Shown here: one piece after another, positions 27,933 through 35,661 of the stretch | Position numbering within the stretch: position 1 is the stretch's first letter | How the letters are laid out: each line of letters begins with the position of its first letter | Origin: an uncultured Christensenellaceae bacterium | Lineage (GTDB): Bacteria; Bacillota; Clostridia; Christensenellales; CAG-314 | NCBI GenBank assembly: GCA_910587795.1 | Contig: CAJUNH010000007.1 | Location: 15,194 to 79,193, forward strand | Length of the DNA: 64,000 bases | Direction: 5' to 3' | Translations under genes and position numbers: made by a program | The notes under the pieces: generated by a model | The model's database searches: none | The model's input: only the letters and a program-made list of their open reading frames with translations | Told to the model about the DNA's origin: nothing

Positions 27933-28014
27933 AACGGAGTTTCCTTTGGCTATCACCCTAAAAGCAGAACGTTTTTAGGCGTTGTACGCCGTTGCAGGGA
28001 AACTCCGTTTTATT
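27933..28014 (+). terminator. branched terminator-like hairpin
   Basis: Outer arms AACGGAGTTTCC and GGAAACTCCGTT (12 bp, perfect) followed by TTTTATTT. Inside, CCTAAAA can pair with TTTTTAGG, or GGCGT with ACGCC; the two share bases and exclude each other. Larger than a normal terminator. Confidence 0.7.
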
Positions 28015-28382
28015 TAAAATTACGAATAATATATAATTGGATAATTAATTTGTTTAACGGAACTCTATCGATTTTAATTACATCGTACTACGCTTTAAAG
28101 CGAGTGTTTTGTGTAAGTGTTATTTGTGTACGATATAATTGCAAACTTTTTTCGCCAAAACAAATAAAATACACATAAAATTTTAGTCCGTCCTTAATTA
28201 TGCCGTTTTATTTTTAGCAAATGCCTCGATTTTCTATTCGTATATCAACGCATGTACCGAGACGGTAATTGCCGTAGGCAAACAATAAATGTCATTATTC
28301 TCCACAACTTTACAATATAATATATAATCGAAGTACTATCATTATAAAAAATATTATGGCGAGTTATAAGGGGTGGCGTAAT
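28015..28382. other. AT-rich intergenic region
   Basis: No coding signal. TATAAT boxes occur at about 28134 and near 28320 but lack a convincing -35; one of them probably drives the next gene. Confidence 0.4.
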
Positions 28383-29246
28383 ATGTATTGCAAGCGTATA
28401 CTTATCCTTCAACAAACGGACAAACGTTTTGCCGAGCGTAACAAGGAATTGTGCGGTATGGTTAAGCTTATCAATAATTCTGCCTCGGCAACTTCCGTTA
28501 CGGTTTTTGTAACAAATGCCGACGTCAAATCATTCGGCGAGTGGTGGCTTTTGTTGGGGTTCGGACGCGAACGCATATCCAAACAGCTAAGCACGTTAAA
28601 TAACGCAACGTTTACTTTGCCTAGGCAAAATTTGGATAACGTAGGGTGTATGCTTATAAAAGTGGAGGATAAGTGCTACGAAGTTGCGCGGTCATACGTG
28701 GGCGACAGTTCGGTGTGCGACGTATTGTTCCGCCAAAAGGAAAATTTAATTTACGAAAAAACGGCTGCCGAACAGGAACAGCAAACCGTATACGAGCAGT
28801 TTGTTGCGTCTACCGATAATTTTTATCAGGGAATGGACCTGGACAAAATCAAATCGCGCGCGGACGAACGTTACAAAAGCGTTGCCGATTACAGCGCGGC
28901 GTTCGAGCGATACTACGCCGCGGGCAGCCGCAGCGATTATTACGAATCCGTCAAGACCGAAATCTGTAAAGTTTTTGTTCAGTTTCCGCCGTATTACCCT
29001 TTGATACATAAATATATGGAATCGTTTTTTGTAAGAATCGACTTTCCGTCTTCGCCTAAGTATTTTGTTTTGGGCGTGTTGCAGGATAAGGGAGTTATAC
29101 GTTACATATGTTACGGCTTGCCTGCCGAACAAGAGGGTTTCAGCGATAAGGACTTTGTGTATGTGGAAAATTCTCCCGTGGGCTTTTGGATGCTTTTTCA
29201 GGACGCGCAAACGGGGCAAATAACCGCTTTAAACGAAACTGTGTAA
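28383..29246 (+). CDS. conserved-looking protein of unknown function
   Basis: A 287-residue soluble protein without signal peptide or membrane helix. The N-terminal ~110 residues alternate beta-like and helical segments; a charged, Gln/Glu-rich helical middle (about 120-185) leads to an aromatic-rich C-terminal domain with FVQFPPYYPLIHKYMES and a beta-rich end. I do not recognise a family or catalytic motif. The ATG at 28383 is chosen because AAGGGGTGG lies 8 nt upstream; an earlier ATG at 28356 has none. The next gene, a lipoprotein, has its own promoter. Confidence 0.7.
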   Translation: MYCKRILILQQTDKRFAERNKELCGMVKLINNSASATSVTVFVTNADVKSFGEWWLLLGFGRERISKQLSTLNNATFTLPRQNLDNVGCMLIKVEDKCYEVARSYVGDSSVCDVLFRQKENLIYEKTAAEQEQQTVYEQFVASTDNFYQGMDLDKIKSRADERYKSVADYSAAFERYYAAGSRSDYYESVKTEICKVFVQFPPYYPLIHKYMESFFVRIDFPSSPKYFVLGVLQDKGVIRYICYGLPAEQEGFSDKDFVYVENSPVGFWMLFQDAQTGQITALNETV

Positions 29247-29307
29247 ATAATTAATTAAAAAATCGGCGTAAATAAAGCAAACTAAAATATCAAATATGCC
29301 AAAAGTG

Positions 29308-29336
29308 TTGCTTTTTTTTATTTAATGCATTATAAT
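29308..29336 (+). promoter_or_regulatory. sigma-A promoter of the lipoprotein gene
   Basis: TTGCTT at 29308-29313, 17-bp spacer (T-rich), TATAAT at 29331-29336. Confidence 0.7.
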
Positions 29337-29400
29337 TAAAGCCTATGTAGTGTATACATTTCGGCAATGCGCCGAAGTTATAGATTCAAGGAGTAGTATA

Positions 29401-30801
29401 ATGTTCAAACACAAATCGACAAAATCAATGATTTTTTTGACGGTAGCTGTAATTATGGTTGTTGCCGTTACGTTAACGGCGTGCAACGGTAATGCGTTTA
29501 AACCTGTCGAAATGCCCGCACAAGGCGAAGTTTCCAGTAACGGCGGCAGCGCGGTGCGTTACGGCGAATGGATTTATTATATCAACGGTTACGAGTCCAA
29601 TTCGTCTGCCGCAAACACATACGAACAAATAGAAACACGCGTCGGCGCGGTTGCCCGCATTAAGGTTGCGGATATCGAAAATCTGTTTGCAGTATACGAC
29701 GATTCTACTTTTACGTCAAGCAGCGCGCGCACAAAGGAAATTGCAAACCGTTTGAAAGAGGCTGCGCAGATTGTGGTTCCCAACTTCTATTACAGCGCTA
29801 ACTCCACGTCTCAACAGCTTAACGGTATATTTATTTTCGGCGACAGACTGTATATGCTTACCCCCAACGACGAGTTGACCGCAGGCGGTAACACCCAAAC
29901 AAACCAGAGCGTACTTACAAGCTTTAAATTGGACGGAAGCGATCCGCAGCGTCATTACGTATTTACAAACAACGCCGCGCAGGTAATGCTGAACGAGATT
30001 GACGGTAAAGTGGTTGCAACTTATATTATGGATAAGGAAATCGGCAATATCAACGTTGCCGACGGCAGTAAAATCGTAATGATAGAGGAAACCGCCAGCG
30101 CACAGTTCGACTTTGCCGGCAAAGCGGTAGTTTATTTGGATGAGGACGGTTCTGTTTGTTCTCTCAAAGCGGGACAAGCCGAACATAAAGTTTTAGTGGA
30201 AAACAAAATCCCCGAAGGCAAAAAGGAATCCACCGTAACATATTCGGTAACTTCCGTTAATAACGGATACGTATACTACACAATGTCGGATAGCACAAAC
30301 TCCGCTATAGGCAATAAATGCTTGTATTATGCAACCGATTCCGTTAAGGATCAAGTGGCGTTTGCAGGCGAAACGTCGTCGTTCAGTTCCTTCTACGGAT
30401 ACAAGGACACGGTTGTTTATGCCGACTCGTCAACCGTCAGCGGAACTACAATGTACGGTATTTATATCCGTAACAGCGAGGGCGATAAAGTAATAGTCAA
30501 TCCCGTGCAAAACGATAATTCCATTACGTTTAACCGTATCGAAGGCGATATATTGTACTATACGTCCAATAACATTGCATACAAAGTAGACTTGTCTGCG
30601 GAAACGCCCGTTGTGCAAGCGTACGGAGCAAGCCTTGCCGCAGCATCTAACTGGTATATGCCCGATATCGTAGGCGAATACGTAATAACCGTAGCAAGCG
30701 GATCGGTAACGGCAGTAAAGTTTGACGCGGAAACAAAAACAAACAGCAGTTCCGTTATCCTTACCATTGTTGCAGATACCGACGAGGACGACAAAGACTA
30801 A
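29401..30801 (+). CDS. lipoprotein with propeller-like repeats (DUF5050-like)
   Basis: A 466-residue secreted lipoprotein: Lys-rich N-terminus, hydrophobic helix and lipobox LTAC with Cys28. The mature part repeats short beta units containing W/Y-I-Y-Y-x-N or Y-Y-T-x-S motifs (for example GEWIYYINGYES, GYVYYTMSDS, GDILYYTSNN), as in DUF5050-type surface propellers of Clostridia. It probably binds cell-surface material, but the ligand is unknown. AAGGAG precedes the ATG at 29401. A terminator follows at 30824. Confidence 0.75.
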   Translation: MFKHKSTKSMIFLTVAVIMVVAVTLTACNGNAFKPVEMPAQGEVSSNGGSAVRYGEWIYYINGYESNSSAANTYEQIETRVGAVARIKVADIENLFAVYDDSTFTSSSARTKEIANRLKEAAQIVVPNFYYSANSTSQQLNGIFIFGDRLYMLTPNDELTAGGNTQTNQSVLTSFKLDGSDPQRHYVFTNNAAQVMLNEIDGKVVATYIMDKEIGNINVADGSKIVMIEETASAQFDFAGKAVVYLDEDGSVCSLKAGQAEHKVLVENKIPEGKKESTVTYSVTSVNNGYVYYTMSDSTNSAIGNKCLYYATDSVKDQVAFAGETSSFSSFYGYKDTVVYADSSTVSGTTMYGIYIRNSEGDKVIVNPVQNDNSITFNRIEGDILYYTSNNIAYKVDLSAETPVVQAYGASLAAASNWYMPDIVGEYVITVASGSVTAVKFDAETKTNSSSVILTIVADTDEDDKD

Positions 30802-30823
30802 TATAATTAGATATATAAATTCG

Positions 30824-30857
30824 GCGGGGCTTTAATAAAAGTCCCGCTATTTTTTTG
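30824..30857 (+). terminator. Rho-independent terminator
   Basis: Stem GCGGGGCTTT/AAAGTCCCGC (one G-T pair) followed by TATTTTTTTG. Confidence 0.88.
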
Positions 30858-30877
30858 TCAAAAATGCATTGCGTAAA

Positions 30878-30906
30878 TTGACAAAAATAAACCCTTGCAC
30901 TATACT
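30878..30906 (+). promoter_or_regulatory. sigma-A promoter of proS
   Basis: TTGACA at 30878-30883, 17-bp spacer, TATACT at 30901-30906. Confidence 0.85.
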
Positions 30907-30952
30907 TGTGAGAGTAAAAGCCGTTATATACGGCAATAGGAGATGACCGATT

Positions 30953-32389
30953 ATGGCAGATAAACAATTTGTAAAGGAAATTGCCGACATTAATACGGAT
31001 TTTCCTCAATGGTACACCGACGTTGTAATTAAAACGCAGCTTGTAGACTACGGTCCCGTAAAAGGTACTATGGTAATACGCCCGTACGGCTACGCCATTT
31101 GGGAAAATATCCAAAAGGAATTGGACGCCCGCTTTAAGGCTACTGGACATCAAAACGCGTATTTCCCGTTGCTTATACCAAAAAGCTTGTTGGATAAGGA
31201 AGCGGAACACGTAGAAGGGTTTGCTCCGGAAGTGGCTATGGTTACGGTTGCCGGAGGCGAAACTCTTGCCGAGCCTTGCGTGGTACGTCCTACCAGCGAA
31301 ACGATTTTCAGCACAATGTTTGCCAAATGGATAAACAGCTACCGCGACTTGCCGTTAAAACTCAACCAGTGGGCAAACGTAATGCGTTGGGAAAAGACAA
31401 CCCGTCCGTTTCTTAGGACAAGCGAATTTTTGTGGCAGGAAGGACACACTATACATGCCACACGCGAAGAATCGCTGAAAGAAACGCTGGATATGCTGAA
31501 TTTGTATCACGACTTTGCACGCGACGTTTTGGCAATGCCTACGTTTATCGGTCAAAAGAGCGAAAAGGAAAAATTTGCCGGCGCCGAAGCAACTTACGGT
31601 ATGGAAGCTATGATGCTGGACGGTAAAAGTTTGCAGGCAGGCACAACTCATCACTTCGGTCAAAAGTTCAGCCGCGCATACGATATTCAGTTTTTGGATA
31701 AAGACAGTACCCACAAATACGTGTGGCAGTCCAGTTGGGGAGTGTCTACACGCTTAATCGGCGCAATTATTATGGCGCACGGCGATCAGCGCGGTTTGGT
31801 GCTTCCGCCGAAAGTTTCCCCCGTACAGGCAGTGGTAATCCCCGTTGCGGCTCACAAAGCGGGCGTTACGGAAAAAGCCGCCGAAATAGCCGAAAGTTTA
31901 CGTAGGCAAGGCGTTCGCGTAGAACTTGACGTACGCGATCAGTCGCCGGGCTGGAAGTTTAACGAATGGGAAATGAAGGGCGTTCCCGTACGTATAGAGG
32001 TAGGACCGCGGGATATCGAACAAGGCGTTGTTACTTACGCCCGCCGCGATACTTGCCAAAAGGCTGAAATGGCTATAGACGCGGTTGCAAACGGCGTGGC
32101 GTCGCTGTTGGACGAAATCCAAACAAATATGTACAATAAGTCGCTGGCTTTCCGCGACGCTCACGTCAAACTCGCCCGTAATATGGAGGAACTGGGCGAA
32201 GTTCTGGACAGTAAATGTTTTGCAAAAGTGGTGTGGGATAAAGATCCTGCCTGCGAAGCGATGTTTAAGGAAAAATTCCAAGCGACCGTACGCGTAATGC
32301 TGGATGAAAAACCTTTCCAAAACGTTTGCACTTGCTGCGGACATAAGGGCGATAATTTGGTTGTTGCGTTAGTCGCCCGTGCATACTGA
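30953..32389 (+). CDS. proS: prolyl-tRNA synthetase, short (archaeal/eukaryote-like) type
   Basis: A 478-residue class II synthetase charging tRNA-Pro. Motif 2 lies in RWEKTTRPFLRTSEFLWQEG (about 145-164) and the class II motif 3 in the SWGVSTRLIGAIIMAHGDQ region (about 261-279). It lacks the ~180-residue editing (INS) domain of the 570-residue bacterial type, placing it in the short ProS class. That class ends in a zinc-like C-terminal domain; here NVCTCCGHKGDNLVVALVARAY ends in Tyr, as in that class. An AGGAGA site precedes the ATG. Confidence 0.95.
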   Translation: MADKQFVKEIADINTDFPQWYTDVVIKTQLVDYGPVKGTMVIRPYGYAIWENIQKELDARFKATGHQNAYFPLLIPKSLLDKEAEHVEGFAPEVAMVTVAGGETLAEPCVVRPTSETIFSTMFAKWINSYRDLPLKLNQWANVMRWEKTTRPFLRTSEFLWQEGHTIHATREESLKETLDMLNLYHDFARDVLAMPTFIGQKSEKEKFAGAEATYGMEAMMLDGKSLQAGTTHHFGQKFSRAYDIQFLDKDSTHKYVWQSSWGVSTRLIGAIIMAHGDQRGLVLPPKVSPVQAVVIPVAAHKAGVTEKAAEIAESLRRQGVRVELDVRDQSPGWKFNEWEMKGVPVRIEVGPRDIEQGVVTYARRDTCQKAEMAIDAVANGVASLLDEIQTNMYNKSLAFRDAHVKLARNMEELGEVLDSKCFAKVVWDKDPACEAMFKEKFQATVRVMLDEKPFQNVCTCCGHKGDNLVVALVARAY

Positions 32390-32549
32390 CAACGTATAAC
32401 GGTGCGTTTGTTATATATCTGCCGATAATTATTTTACGCATTGTAATTTATTGTTGCCGTGATAGTTTACGACGAAATATTTTCTTTGTAATTTAGCAAA
32501 AATCTATCGTTATATCAATATTTTTTATAAGACTGTAACGGTAAAAAAG

Positions 32550-32578
32550 TTGCTTTAAAATGTTTCTTGTGATAAAAT
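32550..32578 (+). promoter_or_regulatory. sigma-A promoter
   Basis: TTGCTT at 32550-32555, 17-bp spacer, TAAAAT at 32573-32578, before the FMN-binding-type lipoprotein gene. The rest of the 32390-32634 gap shows nothing clear. Confidence 0.6.
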
Positions 32579-32634
32579 ACCTATGATTTGCGAGGATACT
32601 TGCAGATAAATATATTTTTGAAGGAGAAAAAACA

Positions 32635-33090
32635 ATGAAGAAGATTTTGATTCTTGCTCTTGCAATCGTTATGGCTCTTTCCGTAATAGCTTTCGTTGCA
32701 TGCGATCAAGGCGAAACAGTTACCGGCGAAATTCATTACACCAACCACGGAAAAGAGTACGGCGCAAAAGTTGACGTTACCGTTAAAGGCGGCGTTATCA
32801 CGGCTGTTAAACTTTATACCGACGAGGAAAGCGGATACATTAGAACGTCTCCCGACAACAAAGATTACGGTTGGGAAGGACACGACAGAACAGAAGCTGC
32901 TTATGCCGATTTTATCGAGAATCATTTTGTAGGTAAAACCGTGGAAACGGTTAACGCTTATAAAGCTACAATCGATAAGACATCCGGTAAAGCCGAAGTT
33001 ACAGGCAACACTGTAATTACAGGTTCTACGCAATCCGCAGCACGTGTTATTCTTGCTGTACAAGACGCTCTTAGCAAGTTGGGCAAATAA
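32635..33090 (+). CDS. FMN-binding-domain-like lipoprotein
   Basis: A 151-residue secreted lipoprotein with signal peptide and lipobox FVAC (Cys23). The mature domain has the pattern of FMN-binding proteins: a two-strand start with YGAKVDVTVKGGVITAVKL (42-60) and, near the end, TGSTQSA at 129-135. That resembles the (S/T)GA(S/T)xx(S/A) site where ApbE attaches FMN to threonine in RnfG/NqrC and surface flavoproteins. If so, Thr132 would be the attachment point. Such lipoproteins can serve flavin-based extracellular electron transfer or redox chemistry. No Rnf, Nqr or ApbE gene is adjacent. AAGGAG precedes the ATG. Confidence 0.65.
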   Translation: MKKILILALAIVMALSVIAFVACDQGETVTGEIHYTNHGKEYGAKVDVTVKGGVITAVKLYTDEESGYIRTSPDNKDYGWEGHDRTEAAYADFIENHFVGKTVETVNAYKATIDKTSGKAEVTGNTVITGSTQSAARVILAVQDALSKLGK

Positions 33091-33120
33091 TTATTTGCAA
33101 CACACTTAATAAAGCAAACA

Positions 33121-33151
33121 AAAAGTTCACATCTTTCGGTGTGAACTTTTT
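33121..33151. terminator. bidirectional terminator between convergent genes
   Basis: Perfect 12-bp stem AAAAGTTCACAT-type arms (AAAAGTTCACA/TGTGAACTTTT) with a loop containing TTCG, T-runs on both strands. Serves the FMN-type lipoprotein gene and the convergent M1 peptidase gene. Confidence 0.88.
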
Positions 33152-33187
33152 ATTTTGATTTTTGATTCTTATAATAAAAGCTAAGTA

Positions 33188-34666
33188 CTATTGTATAATT
33201 TGAGATATAATTTCTTTTCCTTCGATAAAGTCGGTAAATATCTTGCCCAGTTCCTGTCCGCTGACGCCTGTAAATGCGTTTATCATTTGGTCGGGGGCGG
33301 CAATGGTGCAAATTGCTCCGTCAAAATAGTTTTGAAGCGCTTTTGTAAATTTGGCTTTGCCCATAACCTCGTACAGCGTTCCAAACAGTAAGCTGCCTTT
33401 AACGTAAGTAAACACTACGTATTCGTTATCGTTTTTGTATTCGTTTAACGCTCTAAAGGACGTGTCTACGTTGTCGTAGTAGTGGTTAAGTACGTCTACG
33501 TAACTAACGTATGTTTTTGTTACGGCTTTAACGGAGTTTTCGATAGGCATCGCGTCCGTTTCGTCCAAATACATATACGTCAAAAACTCTGCAAGTCCTT
33601 CGTCCATCCAGGCGTTTGTTATTTGGTTGTTGCCTACAAGTCCGTAAAACCATTGATGTGCGGTTTCGTGTGCAATCGCTTCGGTATACGCGTTGGATCC
33701 GCTTGTTACCATTGCAAGCGCGCCGTATTCCATTCCGCCGTAGCAAAAGTCCGTTTCGCACACGCTGTATACGGAGTAGGGATAACCACCCACGTTTTTA
33801 TTAAGAAAATCCAACATACCTACCGCGGTTGCCAAGCTTTGCTCGGGATTTGCGTCGTTGTAGTAATAGTAGTTTACTTGCGTATCGCCTACTTGCTGCG
33901 ATAACTTTTTAAAGTTCTTAGACATTACCAAAGCAAAATCGCGCAGGGCGTTTGCTTTATAGTTGTAGCAGGTAAATCCGTTGTCCTGCGTGGCTTCTTC
34001 CAACGCTCCGCTGGAAGCAACAACGTAGTTGGACGGAAGTTTTATCGTTACGTCGTAGTTTGCAACGTCGGTAACGTACGGGTCGCCTATATTATAATAC
34101 GGCGTGCAATCGTATCCCCCGTTGGACATTACGCATAATACGGGGTACCAGTTGCCGAGGTTTACCGTGTTATCGGTATAACCTAAGCGGTGGCGTATAT
34201 TTGCAAGCTGTATTTGGTAGGTCATTTCTATCGTCGTTTTGCCGTCGGGGAATAATTCTTCTGCCAAAGGTACGGACAGAATATCCAGATTCTCTCCTTC
34301 GATGGTGTACGCAACGGCATTTCCGTTTACTTTTACGGAATCGAAAGCGATATCTCCGTAACTGTCGCCGTTGACGTATGCTTTTGCATGGTAAGTGTTG
34401 GGTACTACGGGTGTGGACGCGTTTTCGCGGTAAGCGTTTGCATAAATGTGGAATTTAACCGAAGTAACGGAGTTTTCGCTGCGGTTTGTAATCTCCACCG
34501 TTTGCATCGCGGATAAAATATGCGACGTATCGTCGTAAGACGCTGCAATAGTGTATACGTTGGCGTCCTTTGCCGCCTTGTCTATTGGGTTTGCGCCGCA
34601 CGCCGCCAGTGTGATTACGCCGGTAATTAAACAAAGTGCCAGTAACAAACATATAATTTTTTTCAT
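33188..34666 (-). CDS. M1-family metallopeptidase lipoprotein
   Basis: A 492-residue secreted zinc aminopeptidase anchored by a lipid: signal peptide, lipobox LAAC with Cys23. The fold is that of M1 enzymes: an N-terminal beta saddle (about 30-240), the substrate-recognition motif GGMEYGA (about 311-317, compare GAMEN), the zinc site HETAH at about 333-337 with the third ligand Glu 19 residues later in WMDEGLAEF, and a helical C-terminal region. Second-layer Tyr may lie in the 380-420 region. It probably trims external peptides; the oligopeptide importer that follows in the window could take up the products (inference). Monocistronic. Confidence 0.9.
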   Translation of the reverse strand: MKKIICLLLALCLITGVITLAACGANPIDKAAKDANVYTIAASYDDTSHILSAMQTVEITNRSENSVTSVKFHIYANAYRENASTPVVPNTYHAKAYVNGDSYGDIAFDSVKVNGNAVAYTIEGENLDILSVPLAEELFPDGKTTIEMTYQIQLANIRHRLGYTDNTVNLGNWYPVLCVMSNGGYDCTPYYNIGDPYVTDVANYDVTIKLPSNYVVASSGALEEATQDNGFTCYNYKANALRDFALVMSKNFKKLSQQVGDTQVNYYYYNDANPEQSLATAVGMLDFLNKNVGGYPYSVYSVCETDFCYGGMEYGALAMVTSGSNAYTEAIAHETAHQWFYGLVGNNQITNAWMDEGLAEFLTYMYLDETDAMPIENSVKAVTKTYVSYVDVLNHYYDNVDTSFRALNEYKNDNEYVVFTYVKGSLLFGTLYEVMGKAKFTKALQNYFDGAICTIAAPDQMINAFTGVSGQELGKIFTDFIEGKEIISQIIQ

Positions 34667-35309
34667 AAACTATCTCCGCTTAAAAGTATTCGGTTAATTG
34701 TATGCGGGGCAAATTCAATAAATACTTGTTTTGTTTAATTTTGATTTTTATAAATTTCTATAATTAAGCAATTAACGGTGGTTAACGAAACCTAATTTGG
34801 TTTAATTACACCGTAAAAGGCTTAAAAATAATTTATTTGATTTAACATATTTGTTTTACGATATAATTGCGCAAAAAATAATTTTTTGTGTGTTATATCG
34901 GTCGCAGTGAACGTAAATCGGCAATGTGTTTGCGCGCTTAAATTGTTAAGGTTTGTTTCTCTCTTTCTAAACGTATACGGGGAGCAGCATATTACGATGT
35001 AAAAGTTAATTCGACGATGTTGTTTCTATTTTAAAGTTTTTATTGTTTAAGCGCAAAGTTGTTTTGCAGACAGAAAAAATTATTTTGCCGTTTTATTTTA
35101 ATAATTTTGTGATGATTTTTATGACGCAAACAAATCTGTTTATCATATATTGTAAGAACAAATAATTTTTGCAGCAATACATTTGCATAAAAAGCCAAAA
35201 ATAACAGAATTGTATTATTACTAAGGGGGTTTTCTGTAATCATTTATCAAAAAATTGCCAAAAATAATAAAATAAAGTTTAAAAATTGCTTAAAAATATG
35301 TAAAATCAG
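34667..35309. other. divergent intergenic region
   Basis: AT-rich space between the minus-strand peptidase and the plus-strand opp unit. TATAAT at about 34862 lacks a good -35. No coding signal or hairpin of note before the opp promoter at 35310. Confidence 0.45.
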
Positions 35310-35339
35310 TTGACGGTATTTAAAAGTATATGGTAGAAT
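35310..35339 (+). promoter_or_regulatory. sigma-A promoter of the opp operon
   Basis: TTGACG at 35310-35315, 18-bp spacer, TAGAAT at 35334-35339; predicted start about 35346, giving a leader of about 315 nt to oppA. Confidence 0.7.
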
Positions 35340-35345
35340 AATCAC

Positions 35346-35530
35346 ATTATCAACTAAAGAATAGTTAACTCGCCGTATTTGTGCGGCTCCGAAGGTTCTT
35401 TGGGTTGTTCGATTAGCACGGAACGTAATAGGTCTTGGTAGTGAGTAACTCGAAATTGCTTATAGGGCGAGTAGTATACTATTTTATAAATAGTGTGGTT
35501 GTCCTTGCGCGGTTTCGGGATTTTTTATAT
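35346..35530 (+). ncRNA. structured RNA leader or small RNA upstream of oppA
   Basis: From the predicted transcription start a compact fold can be read. P1 pairs AATAGT (35360-35365) with ACTATT (35478-35483), and ACTCGCC (35368-35374) pairs with GGCGAGT (35466-35472). Inside are GTGC/GCAC (35381-35384 with 35416-35419) and a hairpin CCGAAG/CTTTGG (35389-35403). A second AATAGT at 35489-35494 can instead pair with the same ACTATT, forming a local hairpin, so the two states exclude each other, as in a riboswitch expression platform. A T-run begins at 35521. I do not recognise a known class (not T-box, SAM, c-di-GMP, purine, SRP or tmRNA). It may be a new leader or a free-standing RNA of about 180 nt, the length of a 6S RNA; neither is proven. 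Confidence 0.45.
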
Positions 35531-35661
35531 ATAAAATAATTGCGTACGGGTTTGGGACGAAAACAATAACGGCATTTGCTCCGTTAAGCAAAAAGGTTAA
35601 TAAGTCGATTGTGCCCTATACAAATAGGATTCAATATAAAAATCATGAAGGAGAAAAAACA

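Noticed and set aside
35346..35530. 6S RNA, SRP RNA or tmRNA
   Set aside because: Length fits 6S, but no recognisable central bubble could be confirmed; SRP GGAAGGAAGC-like loop and tmRNA tag frame are absent. Left as an unknown structured RNA.
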